Origin: Robiginitomaculum sp.
GTDB taxonomy: Bacteria > Pseudomonadota > Alphaproteobacteria > Caulobacterales > Maricaulaceae
Direction: 5' to 3'
DNA length: 64,000 bases
NCBI GenBank assembly: GCA_002733805.1
Contig: NVXG01000031.1
Span: 41,462 to 105,461, forward strand
Made by a program: the position numbers and the translations under genes
Notes under the pieces: model-generated
Told to the model about the DNA's origin: nothing
The model's database searches: none
Seen by the model: only the letters and a program-made list of their open reading frames with translations
Shown: piece after piece, positions 26,561 through 34,629 of the stretch
How positions within the stretch are numbered: position 1 is the stretch's first letter
Layout of the letters: every line of letters starts with the position of its first letter

Positions 26561-27253
26561 ATGCGGGTTCTATTGATTGAAGATGACAGCGCGACAGCGC
26601 AATCAATCGAGCTGATGTTAAAGTCGGAAGGCTTCAACATCTATACAACGGATCTTGGCGAAGAGGGGGTCGATCTCGGAAAGCTGTATGATTATGATAT
26701 CATACTGCTTGATCTCAACCTGCCTGACATGCCTGGGTTTGATGTGTTAAAACAATTGCGGGTTTCCAAAGTGGATACGCCCGTATTGATTTTATCAGGT
26801 ACTGCGGACACGGATGTCAAAGTTCGTGGGCTGGGGTTTGGCGCAGATGATTATCTGACCAAACCATTTCACAAAGATGAGTTGGTGGCCCGGATACATG
26901 CGGTGGTTCGCCGCTCCAAAGGGCATTCACAGTCAATCATTGCGACCGGTTCGATCAAGGTCAATCTTGATGCCAAAACAGTTGATGTAAACAATCAACG
27001 GGTTCACCTGACTGGCAAAGAATATCAGATGCTAGAGCTGCTTTCTTTGCGAAAAGGTACAACTTTGACCAAGGAAATGTTCCTGAACCACCTATATGGC
27101 GGAATGGACGAGCCTGAGTTGAAAATTATTGACGTATTTATCTGTAAATTGCGCAAGAAATTGGCCAATGCCACGGACGGGAATCATTATATTGAAACCG
27201 TTTGGGGTCGGGGCTATGTGCTACGCAATCCGGCAGAAGAAGTTGCGGCCTAA
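26561..27253 (+). CDS. ctrA: Cell-cycle master response regulator CtrA
   Basis: An OmpR-class transcription factor that controls the cell cycle and flagellar class II genes. The 230-residue protein has a receiver domain (1-118; acidic pair IEDD, phospho-Asp51 in [11 protein letters not shown], Lys in LTKPF) and a winged helix (about 125-225) with [20 protein letters not shown] and the family-typical [20 protein letters not shown] region. The C-terminus ends in Ala-Ala, the type of tail used for ClpXP degradation. AAGGAGGAGGGG precedes the ATG. Confidence 0.98.
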   Translation: MRVLLIEDDSATAQSIELMLKSEGFNIYTTDLGEEGVDLGKLYDYDIILLDLNLPDMPGFDVLKQLRVSKVDTPVLILSGTADTDVKVRGLGFGADDYLTKPFHKDELVARIHAVVRRSKGHSQSIIATGSIKVNLDAKTVDVNNQRVHLTGKEYQMLELLSLRKGTTLTKEMFLNHLYGGMDEPELKIIDVFICKLRKKLANATDGNHYIETVWGRGYVLRNPAEEVAA

Positions 27254-27284
27254 GCGCAGCTTCTAATTCAAGCAATAACGATCA

Positions 27285-27307
27285 GGGCGCCAATTGGCGC
27301 CCTTTTT
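27285..27307 (+). terminator. Rho-independent terminator of ctrA
   Basis: A perfect 7-bp GC stem GGGCGCC/GGCGCCC with an AATT loop followed by TTTTT, 31 bases after the ctrA stop and just before the convergent cheR stop. Confidence 0.93.
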
Positions 27308-27342
27308 CATGTCTGCTGTATGAGAAAATGCAAAGTTAACGC

Positions 27343-28176
27343 TCAGGCGACCTTAGCTTGGGCCATTTGTTTGCGACGATAGAGACCACGTTTCCCGGCT
27401 ACCGGTTCAAACGCATCGGTTAGACCCAACACTGTTTCTGCGGCACCCAAGAACAAGAAGCCATCTGGTGCCATACGTTCTGCGATCCGGTTCAAGATGT
27501 CACGTTTGGTTTCTTGATTAAAATAAATCAGGACGTTGCGGCAAAACACCGCGTCAAAAATTCCCAATGTCCGGAAACTCTCCAGCAGGTTAAAGGTTCG
27601 AAAGATAATATTTTGGCGCAAAGACGGGTCGACCTTCCACATATCTCCGTCTTTTTGGAAATACTTGACCAGTAATTGAACCGGCAAGCCGCGTTGGACT
27701 TCAAATTGCGAATAAATACCGGCTTTGGCTTTTTCAATCACCTTCTCAGAAATATCAGAGGCCAGAATATCCATTTGCATGCCGCGCAATGCGGTGCGTT
27801 CTTCGCGCAAAATCATGGCCAGCGAATAGGGTTCCTGTCCGGCAGAGGCTGCGGCGCACCAGATTCGGGCCTTAACCCCCGGACGCCGATTTTCAACCAG
27901 ATGGGGGATGACTTCGGCTTTGAACAGATCAAATGGCGTTCTGTCCCGAAAAAAGAAAGTCTCATTGGTGGTCATGGCTTCGGTGACCGCCCAATTCAAT
28001 CGCTCATCATTGCGGGTCCGCATGGTGCGTACCAATTGCTCAACGGAATCCACGCCCTCTTTTCGGGCAATCGGGCCCAAACGACTATCCAACAGATAGC
28101 CTTTTTCCGGAGCCAGAAGGTGGCCGGACTTTTTCATGAGCAGATCAGCCAGAAATTGAAAATTTTCGGTTTGCAT
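27343..28176 (-). CDS. cheR: Chemotaxis methyltransferase CheR
   Basis: Methylates receptor glutamates using SAM. The 277-residue protein has the N-terminal helical domain, NETFFFRDRTPF, the SAM site RIWCAAASAGQEPYSLAM, LASDIS and FCRNVLIYF. The ATG at 28176 is one base after the cheB stop; a longer frame to 28215 would overlap cheB. It is the last gene of the chpT-che block and ends against the ctrA terminator. No receptor (MCP) gene is present in the window. Confidence 0.95.
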   Translation of the reverse strand: MQTENFQFLADLLMKKSGHLLAPEKGYLLDSRLGPIARKEGVDSVEQLVRTMRTRNDERLNWAVTEAMTTNETFFFRDRTPFDLFKAEVIPHLVENRRPGVKARIWCAAASAGQEPYSLAMILREERTALRGMQMDILASDISEKVIEKAKAGIYSQFEVQRGLPVQLLVKYFQKDGDMWKVDPSLRQNIIFRTFNLLESFRTLGIFDAVFCRNVLIYFNQETKRDILNRIAERMAPDGFLFLGAAETVLGLTDAFEPVAGKRGLYRRKQMAQAKVA

Positions 28177-28177
28177 C

Positions 28178-29287
28178 TTAGCTTCCCTGAACAATACGCA
28201 AGACGGTTGGACCAATTTTTGAGATTGGCAGTATTTCGTGGGCTAGGCCTTCTTTGACAATGGCGCCCGGCATTCCCCACACGACAGAGCTGGCCTCGTC
28301 TTGTGCCAAGACACGGCATCCAGCATCGAACAGGTCGTGTGTGCCATCACGTCCGTCATGTCCCATGCCGGTCAGCATGATGGTCAGAACGCGATTGCCA
28401 TACACCTTAGCGGCGCTTCGGAACATCGGATCAACGGAAGGTCGGCAGTAATTTTCTGGTGGTTTTTGGTTCAAGCCCATGACCACGCTACCGGCGGCGC
28501 GGCGCACAATCATATGATAACCACCCGGAGCCACGTAAACGCCGCCCTGTTTGACCGGCATGCCCTCTTTGCCCTCGACCACAGGCTTGCGCGCCACTTT
28601 GGCGAGATGCTCGGCCAGTACGGCGGTAAATGTTTTGGGCATGTGCTGCGTAATAAAAATTGGTTGGGTGACCCGAGGTCCCAATACACCGATCAACTCG
28701 CGTAAGGCCTGCGGTCCACCTGTGCTTGCGCCGATAAAAATGGCTTCTGGCTTGGGGAAAGATTTGGGTTTGGCAACCATTGCCCGTGCGGGTGCGGCCC
28801 GTGGCCGTGGTGCGGCTTTCATGCCGATCCGCGATGGTGCGGGGCCCAATGCCCGGATTTTGCCAATTAAGGCAGCACGAAATTCATTCGCATTCGACAA
28901 TCCGCCTGCATCAGGTTTCGGAGTATAGTCACTCGCTCCTTGTGCCAAAGCCCGCAAGGCAATGTCAGCATTTCGGTGTGTTAGGGTGGAGGCCATCACT
29001 ACTTTGGATTTGGGAGATACCTTCAAGATTTGCGGCAGGGCGGTAAGCCCATCCATGCGTGGCATCTCGATATCGAGCACTACAACGTCGGGTTTATGCT
29101 CGCCAGCCAATCGAACTCCTTGCACGCCATCAATGGCCTTGGCAATGACTTCAATTCCCGGTTCAGCGTCGAGCCATCGACTGACCAGACCGCGTACGAC
29201 CGCAGAATCGTCCACCAACATTACTTTGATGTTGTTGGCTGTGGTGCTGCTGGTCGGCATTGCTAGATTTGAGGTGGGCAGAACCAT
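28178..29287 (-). CDS. cheB: Chemotaxis methylesterase/deamidase CheB
   Basis: A receiver-regulated esterase that removes receptor methyl groups. The 369-residue protein has a receiver (VMLVDDSAVVRG, phospho-Asp in VVLDIEMPRMDGL), a variable basic Ala/Pro linker, and the catalytic domain with Ser in FIGASTGGPQ, His in ITQHMP and Asp in MLTGMGHDGRDG. It lies three bases after cheY and one base before cheR. An internal ATG at 29260 is an alternative start. Confidence 0.96.
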   Translation of the reverse strand: MVLPTSNLAMPTSSTTANNIKVMLVDDSAVVRGLVSRWLDAEPGIEVIAKAIDGVQGVRLAGEHKPDVVVLDIEMPRMDGLTALPQILKVSPKSKVVMASTLTHRNADIALRALAQGASDYTPKPDAGGLSNANEFRAALIGKIRALGPAPSRIGMKAAPRPRAAPARAMVAKPKSFPKPEAIFIGASTGGPQALRELIGVLGPRVTQPIFITQHMPKTFTAVLAEHLAKVARKPVVEGKEGMPVKQGGVYVAPGGYHMIVRRAAGSVVMGLNQKPPENYCRPSVDPMFRSAAKVYGNRVLTIMLTGMGHDGRDGTHDLFDAGCRVLAQDEASSVVWGMPGAIVKEGLAHEILPISKIGPTVLRIVQGS

Positions 29288-29290
29288 GTT

Positions 29291-29656
29291 CTAAACTAAA
29301 CCTGCTTCGGAAAATTTGGCGTTTAGGATTTCACTGTCAAACGGCTTCATAATGTACTCGTTCGCACCAGCACGAAGCGCTTCGGTGATGTGACCCATGT
29401 CGTTTTCTGTGGTGCAAAAAACCACAATTGGCTGGTCGCCACCACTTTCGCGGCGCAAAGCTTTGAGAAAATCAATTCCATTCATGACCGGCATGTTCCA
29501 GTCGAGCAAAATGGCATCAGGCATGGTTTGCTGGCATTGGCTGAGCGCTTGTGCGCCGTCTTCAGCTTCAGAACAACTGAATTCCATATCTTCCAAAATG
29601 CGCCGCGCTACTTTTCGAATGACTCGGCTGTCATCTACGACCAAACATTGTTTCAT
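29291..29656 (-). CDS. cheY: Chemotaxis response regulator CheY
   Basis: A single-domain receiver of 121 residues: LVVDDS acidic pair, phospho-Asp52 in LLDWNMPVMNG, Thr in FCTTEND, Lys in IMKPFD. CheY-P binds the flagellar switch (FliM/FliN). It sits between cheW and cheB in the che block, so CheA is the likely donor. Confidence 0.93.
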   Translation of the reverse strand: MKQCLVVDDSRVIRKVARRILEDMEFSCSEAEDGAQALSQCQQTMPDAILLDWNMPVMNGIDFLKALRRESGGDQPIVVFCTTENDMGHITEALRAGANEYIMKPFDSEILNAKFSEAGLV

Positions 29657-29685
29657 ATCAGTTCCATCCCCTAAACATTGCCGCT

Positions 29686-30171
29686 TCAGGCGGCCATTTC
29701 TGTGCTTGGCTCAACACCCAACAGGCGTTGAATATCCAAAATAATCAGCAATTGGCCGTCCAAACGGTATATTCCGCTGGATATGGCCTGCCAATTTGAA
29801 TCCATATTGCACGGAATTGCTTCACAATCCCTTTCCGGTAACTGTAAAACATCACCAATTCGGTCAACAATCAGGCCATAGGCCTCATCATCGACCTCAA
29901 TACCGATCGCCATCATCGAAGATGCGTTGTCTTCTTCCAAGGGAGGTAGGCTCAGACAGGTTCGCACTTCAATAGCCGTTACAATTCGACCGCGTAGGTT
30001 TAGTACGCCGCGAATTTCTGGCGGGGCTAATGGCACGCGGGTAATAGCACGGGGGTGAAAAACTTCACGGATGTCCGAAACTGGCAAACCAAAGATTTGA
30101 TCGCCAATATAAAGTGTCACAAATTCGCGGATTGGCCCGGAATTGGCGCGATCATGCTTTTGATCACTCAT
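29686..30171 (-). CDS. cheW: Chemotaxis adaptor CheW
   Basis: A 161-residue SH3-like adaptor that links receptors to CheA. Conserved segments are FVTLYIGDQIFGLPVSDIREV, PEIRGVLNLRGRIVTAIEVR and DEAYGLIVDRIGDVL. It overlaps the end of cheA by four bases, implying coupled translation. Confidence 0.95.
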   Translation of the reverse strand: MSDQKHDRANSGPIREFVTLYIGDQIFGLPVSDIREVFHPRAITRVPLAPPEIRGVLNLRGRIVTAIEVRTCLSLPPLEEDNASSMMAIGIEVDDEAYGLIVDRIGDVLQLPERDCEAIPCNMDSNWQAISSGIYRLDGQLLIILDIQRLLGVEPSTEMAA

Positions 30172-32858
30172 GCTGCTTCTCCTTGAGATTGCAGGACGTA
30201 ATGGATGGTGGAAATTAGCGATTCGCGATCAGATTTCCTGACTACATCGGTGAATGCCGAGATTGCACCGATTTTTTCCAAATCATGTTGTTCCAGTGCA
30301 GAAAGAGCCAACCGGGGAATATTATTCCAGTTGAGGTCTTCTGCCAGTTTTTTGGCAAAGTCGACGCCATTGTCATCTGGCATCTCGATATCACTGACAA
30401 TAATGTCAAAGTTTACGCCAGCTTCGTTCAAAGCCCAAGCTTCGGAGGTGCTTTCAATCGCTGTCACATCATAACCGGCAGCACTGAGTAGCGGTCGCAC
30501 CATATTGCGGAAAAACGCGTTGTCATCGACCAGCAATATCCGTTTGGCTGCTGGCTCTTCATTATTTTCCATTGCCGACTTACGCTCGAACCAGTCGTGG
30601 AAACCCTGGGTCAGGAAATGACCCACGTCGAGCACTTCGGTGGCTTTGCCCTTCAATACGGCAGATCCGATTGCACCTGGACCACCGTCGGACATTTCAA
30701 TATTTAAAACCTCTTCGACAATATCAACGATTTCATCAACTGCGAGGCCGACCGAGCGTCCATTTTCGGTAAAGACCAAAACGGGTTGTTGCCCGGTTTC
30801 CTTGAATGTTGGCGCGCCACTCGCATGAACCAGCGGCATCAACGTGTTGCGGTATTGAACCATGTGGCGACCGCCAGAAGTTTCAATCTTGTTCGGGTCA
30901 ATCTCCTCAAGACGCGTTACCAGAGAAAGTGGTACCGCTTTTGGCTCGCGGCCACCGGCAAAGAACAGTAACATTGCCGTTTTATCGGAGTTTTGGTCGG
31001 TATTGGCTTCATCGCGGCTGGTATCTTGCTCGACTTCTTCACCCGTACTGACTTGTTTAGCCACACCGTTGGGATCAAGGATCATGATGACCGAGCCATC
31101 ACCCAAAATAGTATTTCCAGAGAAAATCGGGATAGAGGTCAACCGGTTGGACAATGGTTTGACCACAATTTCTTCGGTGTCAGATATACTGTCCACCAAA
31201 ACGCCAAACCGAAGCTCTCCAACAACCATCACCACAACAAAGGATGGTTTTTCAGACGATTCTGGTGCGGCTTCGCCGGTGATATCTGAAATATCGACAA
31301 TTGGCAGTAATGAATCGCGCAATCGCAAAACCCGGGTGCCATTGATGGTTTCGACCCGGTGTTCGCCCGTTTCTGTAGAGCGAACCAGTTCGACCACGGC
31401 CAGTTGAGGAATGGCAAACTTTCCGACCGCAGTATCGACAATTAAGGCTGATACAATGGCCAAGGTCAGCGGGATTTTGATTTTGAAGGTGGTGCCTTGC
31501 CCATCTATCGAATTCAAATCAACGGTTCCGCCGATTTTTTCAATATTGCTGCGAACCACGTCCATGCCTACGCCACGACCGGACAATGAAGTAACTGCTG
31601 ATGCCGTGGATAATCCAGCGGCAAATATCAATCGGTGGACTTGGTTGTCAGACATGGCATCGGCATCGGCTTGCGAGATCGTACCATTTTTGATTGCTTT
31701 GGCTCTGATCTTGGAGGTCGGCAATCCGGCACCATCATCGGCCACTTCAATGACAATATGCCCGCCTTCATGATAGGCAGATAGATTGATTTGCCCGGCT
31801 TCGGGCTTGCCAGCTGCAACACGGATGTCACCTGGTTCCAGTCCATGATCGCAGGAATTGCGAACCATATGGGTCAGCGGATCACCAATCAGTTCCAGAA
31901 CCTGCCGGTCCAATTCAGTGCTTTCACCGCTCATATTGAGTTGGACTTTTTTGCCAGCCAGTTTTGCCGAATCTCGGACAATTCGTGGCAACTTTTTCCA
32001 GGCATTGCCAATCGGCTGCATGCGAGTTTTCATCACGCCATCTTGCAATTCAGCAGTAACGCTGGACAGGCGTTGCAATGGGATTTTCAGCTCTTCATCA
32101 TTGGATTTGCGGACGATTTGCAATAATTGATTGCGGGTCAGGACCAGTTCGGAAACCATGGTCATTAGTTCTTCAAGCGAATCCACATTAACCCGAACTG
32201 TCTGGATGAGTTTTAGCGGTTCAGCCGTGGGTTTTACCTCGGTTTTCTCTTTTTCTTTAGAGACCTCTTCTTCTTTGGCTTGATCAGCTTCAACAGCCAA
32301 TTGTTCAATATCTGGCCCATCGGCGGCCATGAACGCGGCTTCCAGATCAGCCAGAGATACCTCACCGGGGCGTAATTCGCGATCAAGGTCTATGTCATAA
32401 CCAACTGGCGGGTCTTCTTCGGTCGATTGATTTGTTTCAACTGGGTTTTCAGCAACTACTTTAGGGGCAGATTCGGACTGAACTCCCTCGGAGGCAGCGA
32501 CCAGTAGCGCAATGATTTCTTTATCATCGCCCTCTGGTTCAACCTGGGTTTCAGTCAAATGATCCAGAATTTCCTTGATCTTATCGATCGAGTCCAAAAT
32601 AAGCGAAACGGTTTCTGGCGTGGCGATCAGCGCTTTATCGCGGAACTTGCCCAATAATGTTTCACCGGCATGAGCCAAGGCTTCCAACCGGGGCAAGCCC
32701 AAAAATCCGCATGTGCCCTTGATGGTATGGACCAGTCGGAAAATATTGTTGAGTGTTTCATCATCTTCGGGTTGTTGCTCGAACTTGACCAATTCTGCAT
32801 CGACTACTTCCAGGCTTTCCTGGGTTTCAGCCAAAAAATCACTTAATAGATCATCCAC
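30168..32858 (-). CDS. cheA: Chemotaxis histidine kinase CheA with extra CheW and receiver domains
   Basis: An 896-residue hybrid. In order: Hpt domain with phospho-His44 (RLVHTIKGTCGFLG), an acidic spacer with AKEEEVSKEKEK, dimerization helices, HATPase (LTHMVRNSCDHGLE; DDGAGLP; GRGVGMDVV), a CheW-like regulatory domain, a second CheW-like region (about 640-760, LLFFAGGREPKAVPLSLV and GRSVGLAVDEIVDIV), and a C-terminal receiver (ILLVDDNAFFRNM; phospho-Asp in VSDIEMPDDNG). Ordinary CheA is about 650-750 residues and lacks the last two modules. The receiver may act as phosphate sink or autoregulator; this is inference. Confidence 0.94.
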   Translation of the reverse strand: MDDLLSDFLAETQESLEVVDAELVKFEQQPEDDETLNNIFRLVHTIKGTCGFLGLPRLEALAHAGETLLGKFRDKALIATPETVSLILDSIDKIKEILDHLTETQVEPEGDDKEIIALLVAASEGVQSESAPKVVAENPVETNQSTEEDPPVGYDIDLDRELRPGEVSLADLEAAFMAADGPDIEQLAVEADQAKEEEVSKEKEKTEVKPTAEPLKLIQTVRVNVDSLEELMTMVSELVLTRNQLLQIVRKSNDEELKIPLQRLSSVTAELQDGVMKTRMQPIGNAWKKLPRIVRDSAKLAGKKVQLNMSGESTELDRQVLELIGDPLTHMVRNSCDHGLEPGDIRVAAGKPEAGQINLSAYHEGGHIVIEVADDGAGLPTSKIRAKAIKNGTISQADADAMSDNQVHRLIFAAGLSTASAVTSLSGRGVGMDVVRSNIEKIGGTVDLNSIDGQGTTFKIKIPLTLAIVSALIVDTAVGKFAIPQLAVVELVRSTETGEHRVETINGTRVLRLRDSLLPIVDISDITGEAAPESSEKPSFVVVMVVGELRFGVLVDSISDTEEIVVKPLSNRLTSIPIFSGNTILGDGSVIMILDPNGVAKQVSTGEEVEQDTSRDEANTDQNSDKTAMLLFFAGGREPKAVPLSLVTRLEEIDPNKIETSGGRHMVQYRNTLMPLVHASGAPTFKETGQQPVLVFTENGRSVGLAVDEIVDIVEEVLNIEMSDGGPGAIGSAVLKGKATEVLDVGHFLTQGFHDWFERKSAMENNEEPAAKRILLVDDNAFFRNMVRPLLSAAGYDVTAIESTSEAWALNEAGVNFDIIVSDIEMPDDNGVDFAKKLAEDLNWNNIPRLALSALEQHDLEKIGAISAFTDVVRKSDRESLISTIHYVLQSQGEAA

Positions 32859-32974
32859 AGGTCAGAACTCCTCGTCTGCAAATTCATCGACACGGATGCC
32901 GAACATTGCCGTATCATTGACGGGAGTAGTTAAGGGGGAGCTAAGGTTTGGAAATTTTACGGGTAAAAATGTTG

Positions 32975-33655
32975 TTATACAGCGTTTGCGTGTGTTTTGC
33001 TTTCCAGATCAACCGTGGTCAGCGCAATAAATTCGATACTTTCACCGGCTGCGAGGCCTTCGGCCCGGCCGCCCAGATCACGAGCCATTAGGCCCGTGTA
33101 ATAGGGTTGGATCGAGCGGCCATCAAAACCCTGTTCTGGCTCTAGGCCATCTAGGGCATCAGCCGTGGTTGGCAATAACCGGATACGATCGCCTTCTACA
33201 TGAATACGCATTCGGGCGGCAGAGGCGGCTTCCACAACAATTTCTCCACCACGCGGTGCAGATTCAACCGCCAACAAAACTAGATTCAACAAAAGACGCG
33301 ATGCCTGTTTTGACAGGCTGGGGGCCGCCACCCGCCAGATAATCTCAGCTTTGGCCGCGCCAAATACACCATCAACCAGACGTTTTAACTCGCGAGTGGC
33401 CACTTGACCGGGGGCTGAGGTGCCAGCGCCAAATGCGAGGCGGGCAAATTCAAGCTTGGCAGATGCCTGGGCCGAAGAGGCCCGGATCAAATTCAAGGCT
33501 TCATCGTGCATGTCGGATGCACTTGGATCATCCAGAACATCTAGGGCCGTTCCCAATGCGCTGACCGGTGAGACCAGATCGTGGCAAATTCGTGCACAAA
33601 GCAAAGCAGCAAGTTCTGCGGCTGGTAAATCTCGTGGGGAAGCTGAAGGGGTCAT
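32975..33655 (-). CDS. chpT: ChpT histidine phosphotransferase
   Basis: A 226-residue protein with the DHp-like motif LLCARICHDLVSPVSALGTA (phospho-His25) and a degenerate ATPase-like C-terminal domain (LLLNLVLLAVESAPRGGEI; ending QPYYTGLMARDLGG). This is the pattern of ChpT, which carries phosphate from CckA to CtrA and CpdR. It lacks the ATP-binding N and G boxes of a true kinase as far as I can see. It is upstream of cheA by 116 bases on the same strand, an interesting neighbour since its target ctrA lies at the other end of the che block. Confidence 0.88.
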   Translation of the reverse strand: MTPSASPRDLPAAELAALLCARICHDLVSPVSALGTALDVLDDPSASDMHDEALNLIRASSAQASAKLEFARLAFGAGTSAPGQVATRELKRLVDGVFGAAKAEIIWRVAAPSLSKQASRLLLNLVLLAVESAPRGGEIVVEAASAARMRIHVEGDRIRLLPTTADALDGLEPEQGFDGRSIQPYYTGLMARDLGGRAEGLAAGESIEFIALTTVDLESKTHANAV

Positions 33656-33765
33656 GAAACGCTCGATTTGAAGAAACGAATAAATTTGTCCTCAAGCTGA
33701 CGGCAGACCCTTACCAACCCGTGAACGAAACAAATTTTGCGACCATTCTAGCATATTTAGCTAGC

Positions 33766-34125
33766 TTATTTGGCGACCCATTGGCCTTCGGCATTCATGT
33801 ATTTCTGTCCGGCCAGCACTTTGGCTATGGTTTTTTCAGCAGTAAGGGCTGCCACCTGATTGATCGAAGTGCCAGAGGCGCGAGCCAGATCACCATAAAT
33901 TGCTTTACGGCCAATATTGGTTTCACGCACCGCCCGGATCAGTTCGGGGCTGGCATCATTGATGATCAGGCCCAGATACCCATCCAATTGTTCTCCAACC
34001 TGTTGGGCATTTTTTGCATCCAGAATGACTGTATCCCCGGCGCTGGCTGGAAGGGCTACCAAGAAGGAAAAAGAAGCCAGAACGGCAAAAGCCATCGCAG
34101 TAATTTTTTGATTGAGTTTGGTCAT
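33766..34125 (-). CDS. ydbL: YdbL-type periplasmic protein (DUF1318)
   Basis: A 119-residue secreted protein with signal peptide (FAVLASFSFLVALPASAG, cleavage about residue 29) and the DUF1318 pattern: GYLGLIIN, then ETNIGRKAIYGDLARASG and GQKYMNAEGQWV. In E. coli ydbH-ynbE-ydbL form an operon for outer-membrane lipid homeostasis, with YdbL thought to assist YdbH-YnbE. It overlaps ynbE by four bases. Confidence 0.88.
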   Translation of the reverse strand: MTKLNQKITAMAFAVLASFSFLVALPASAGDTVILDAKNAQQVGEQLDGYLGLIINDASPELIRAVRETNIGRKAIYGDLARASGTSINQVAALTAEKTIAKVLAGQKYMNAEGQWVAK

Positions 34126-34328
34126 TGGAACAAATCCGGGTTGCTGGCGATCATGTCCTCCACATCCTTATCAAGTCGGATGCGAATTTCCTGATCGATT
34201 TTTACATTTAGATTGATCTCAATGGGTCTTTCCGGCGCTTCTATACGTATGGTGGGCGTACAGCCGCCAAGTATCGCAAAACTAACAAGCATAGAGCCAG
34301 CCAGTGCAAACCTGGAAAATCGAACCAT
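34122..34328 (-). CDS. ynbE: YnbE-type small outer-membrane lipoprotein
   Basis: A 68-residue lipoprotein: hydrophobic signal and lipobox ILGGC with Cys23, then CTPTIRIEAPERPIEINLNV and a short beta-prone region with IRIRLD, as in E. coli YnbE, which pairs with YdbH to bridge to the outer membrane. AGGAGGA precedes the ATG. ydbH is 301 bases upstream on the same strand, a wider gap than in the compact operons of other species. Confidence 0.88.
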   Translation of the reverse strand: MVRFSRFALAGSMLVSFAILGGCTPTIRIEAPERPIEINLNVKIDQEIRIRLDKDVEDMIASNPDLFQ

Positions 34329-34629
34329 CGAAATATCCTCCTACAAACCTGAGTGAAACAGATAGCACTTGAACCGCAGATTAACAGGAGTTTCTCGAAG
34401 CAACAGCCAGCAGAATTTTAAGGCAACCCGGAATTTGTAGGACATTGTCATAATATATTGCTGTGAAACAATAAAATATCATCTTAGAGCATTGTTCTTA
34501 CGAGGGCCCAACGGGTGAATACACAATGTCAAAAATAGGAAAATTGAAAATAAAAAAACAAACCCTCGTCCTGACTTGTATCTTTGCTGCATTTGCAGCT
34601 TCGCCAGCATGGGCCGGGAAATCGGCCCC
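34329..34629. other. 301-base gap between ydbH and ynbE with an orphan signal-peptide-like frame
   Basis: No complete gene. On the plus strand an ATG at 34526 opens a Lys-rich start and a textbook secretion signal (LVLTCIFAAFAASPAWAG) before the frame runs antisense into the 3' end of ydbH. It may be the 5' remnant of a lost secreted protein gene, or chance. The rest is AT-rich, with no clear hairpin seen. Confidence 0.4.
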
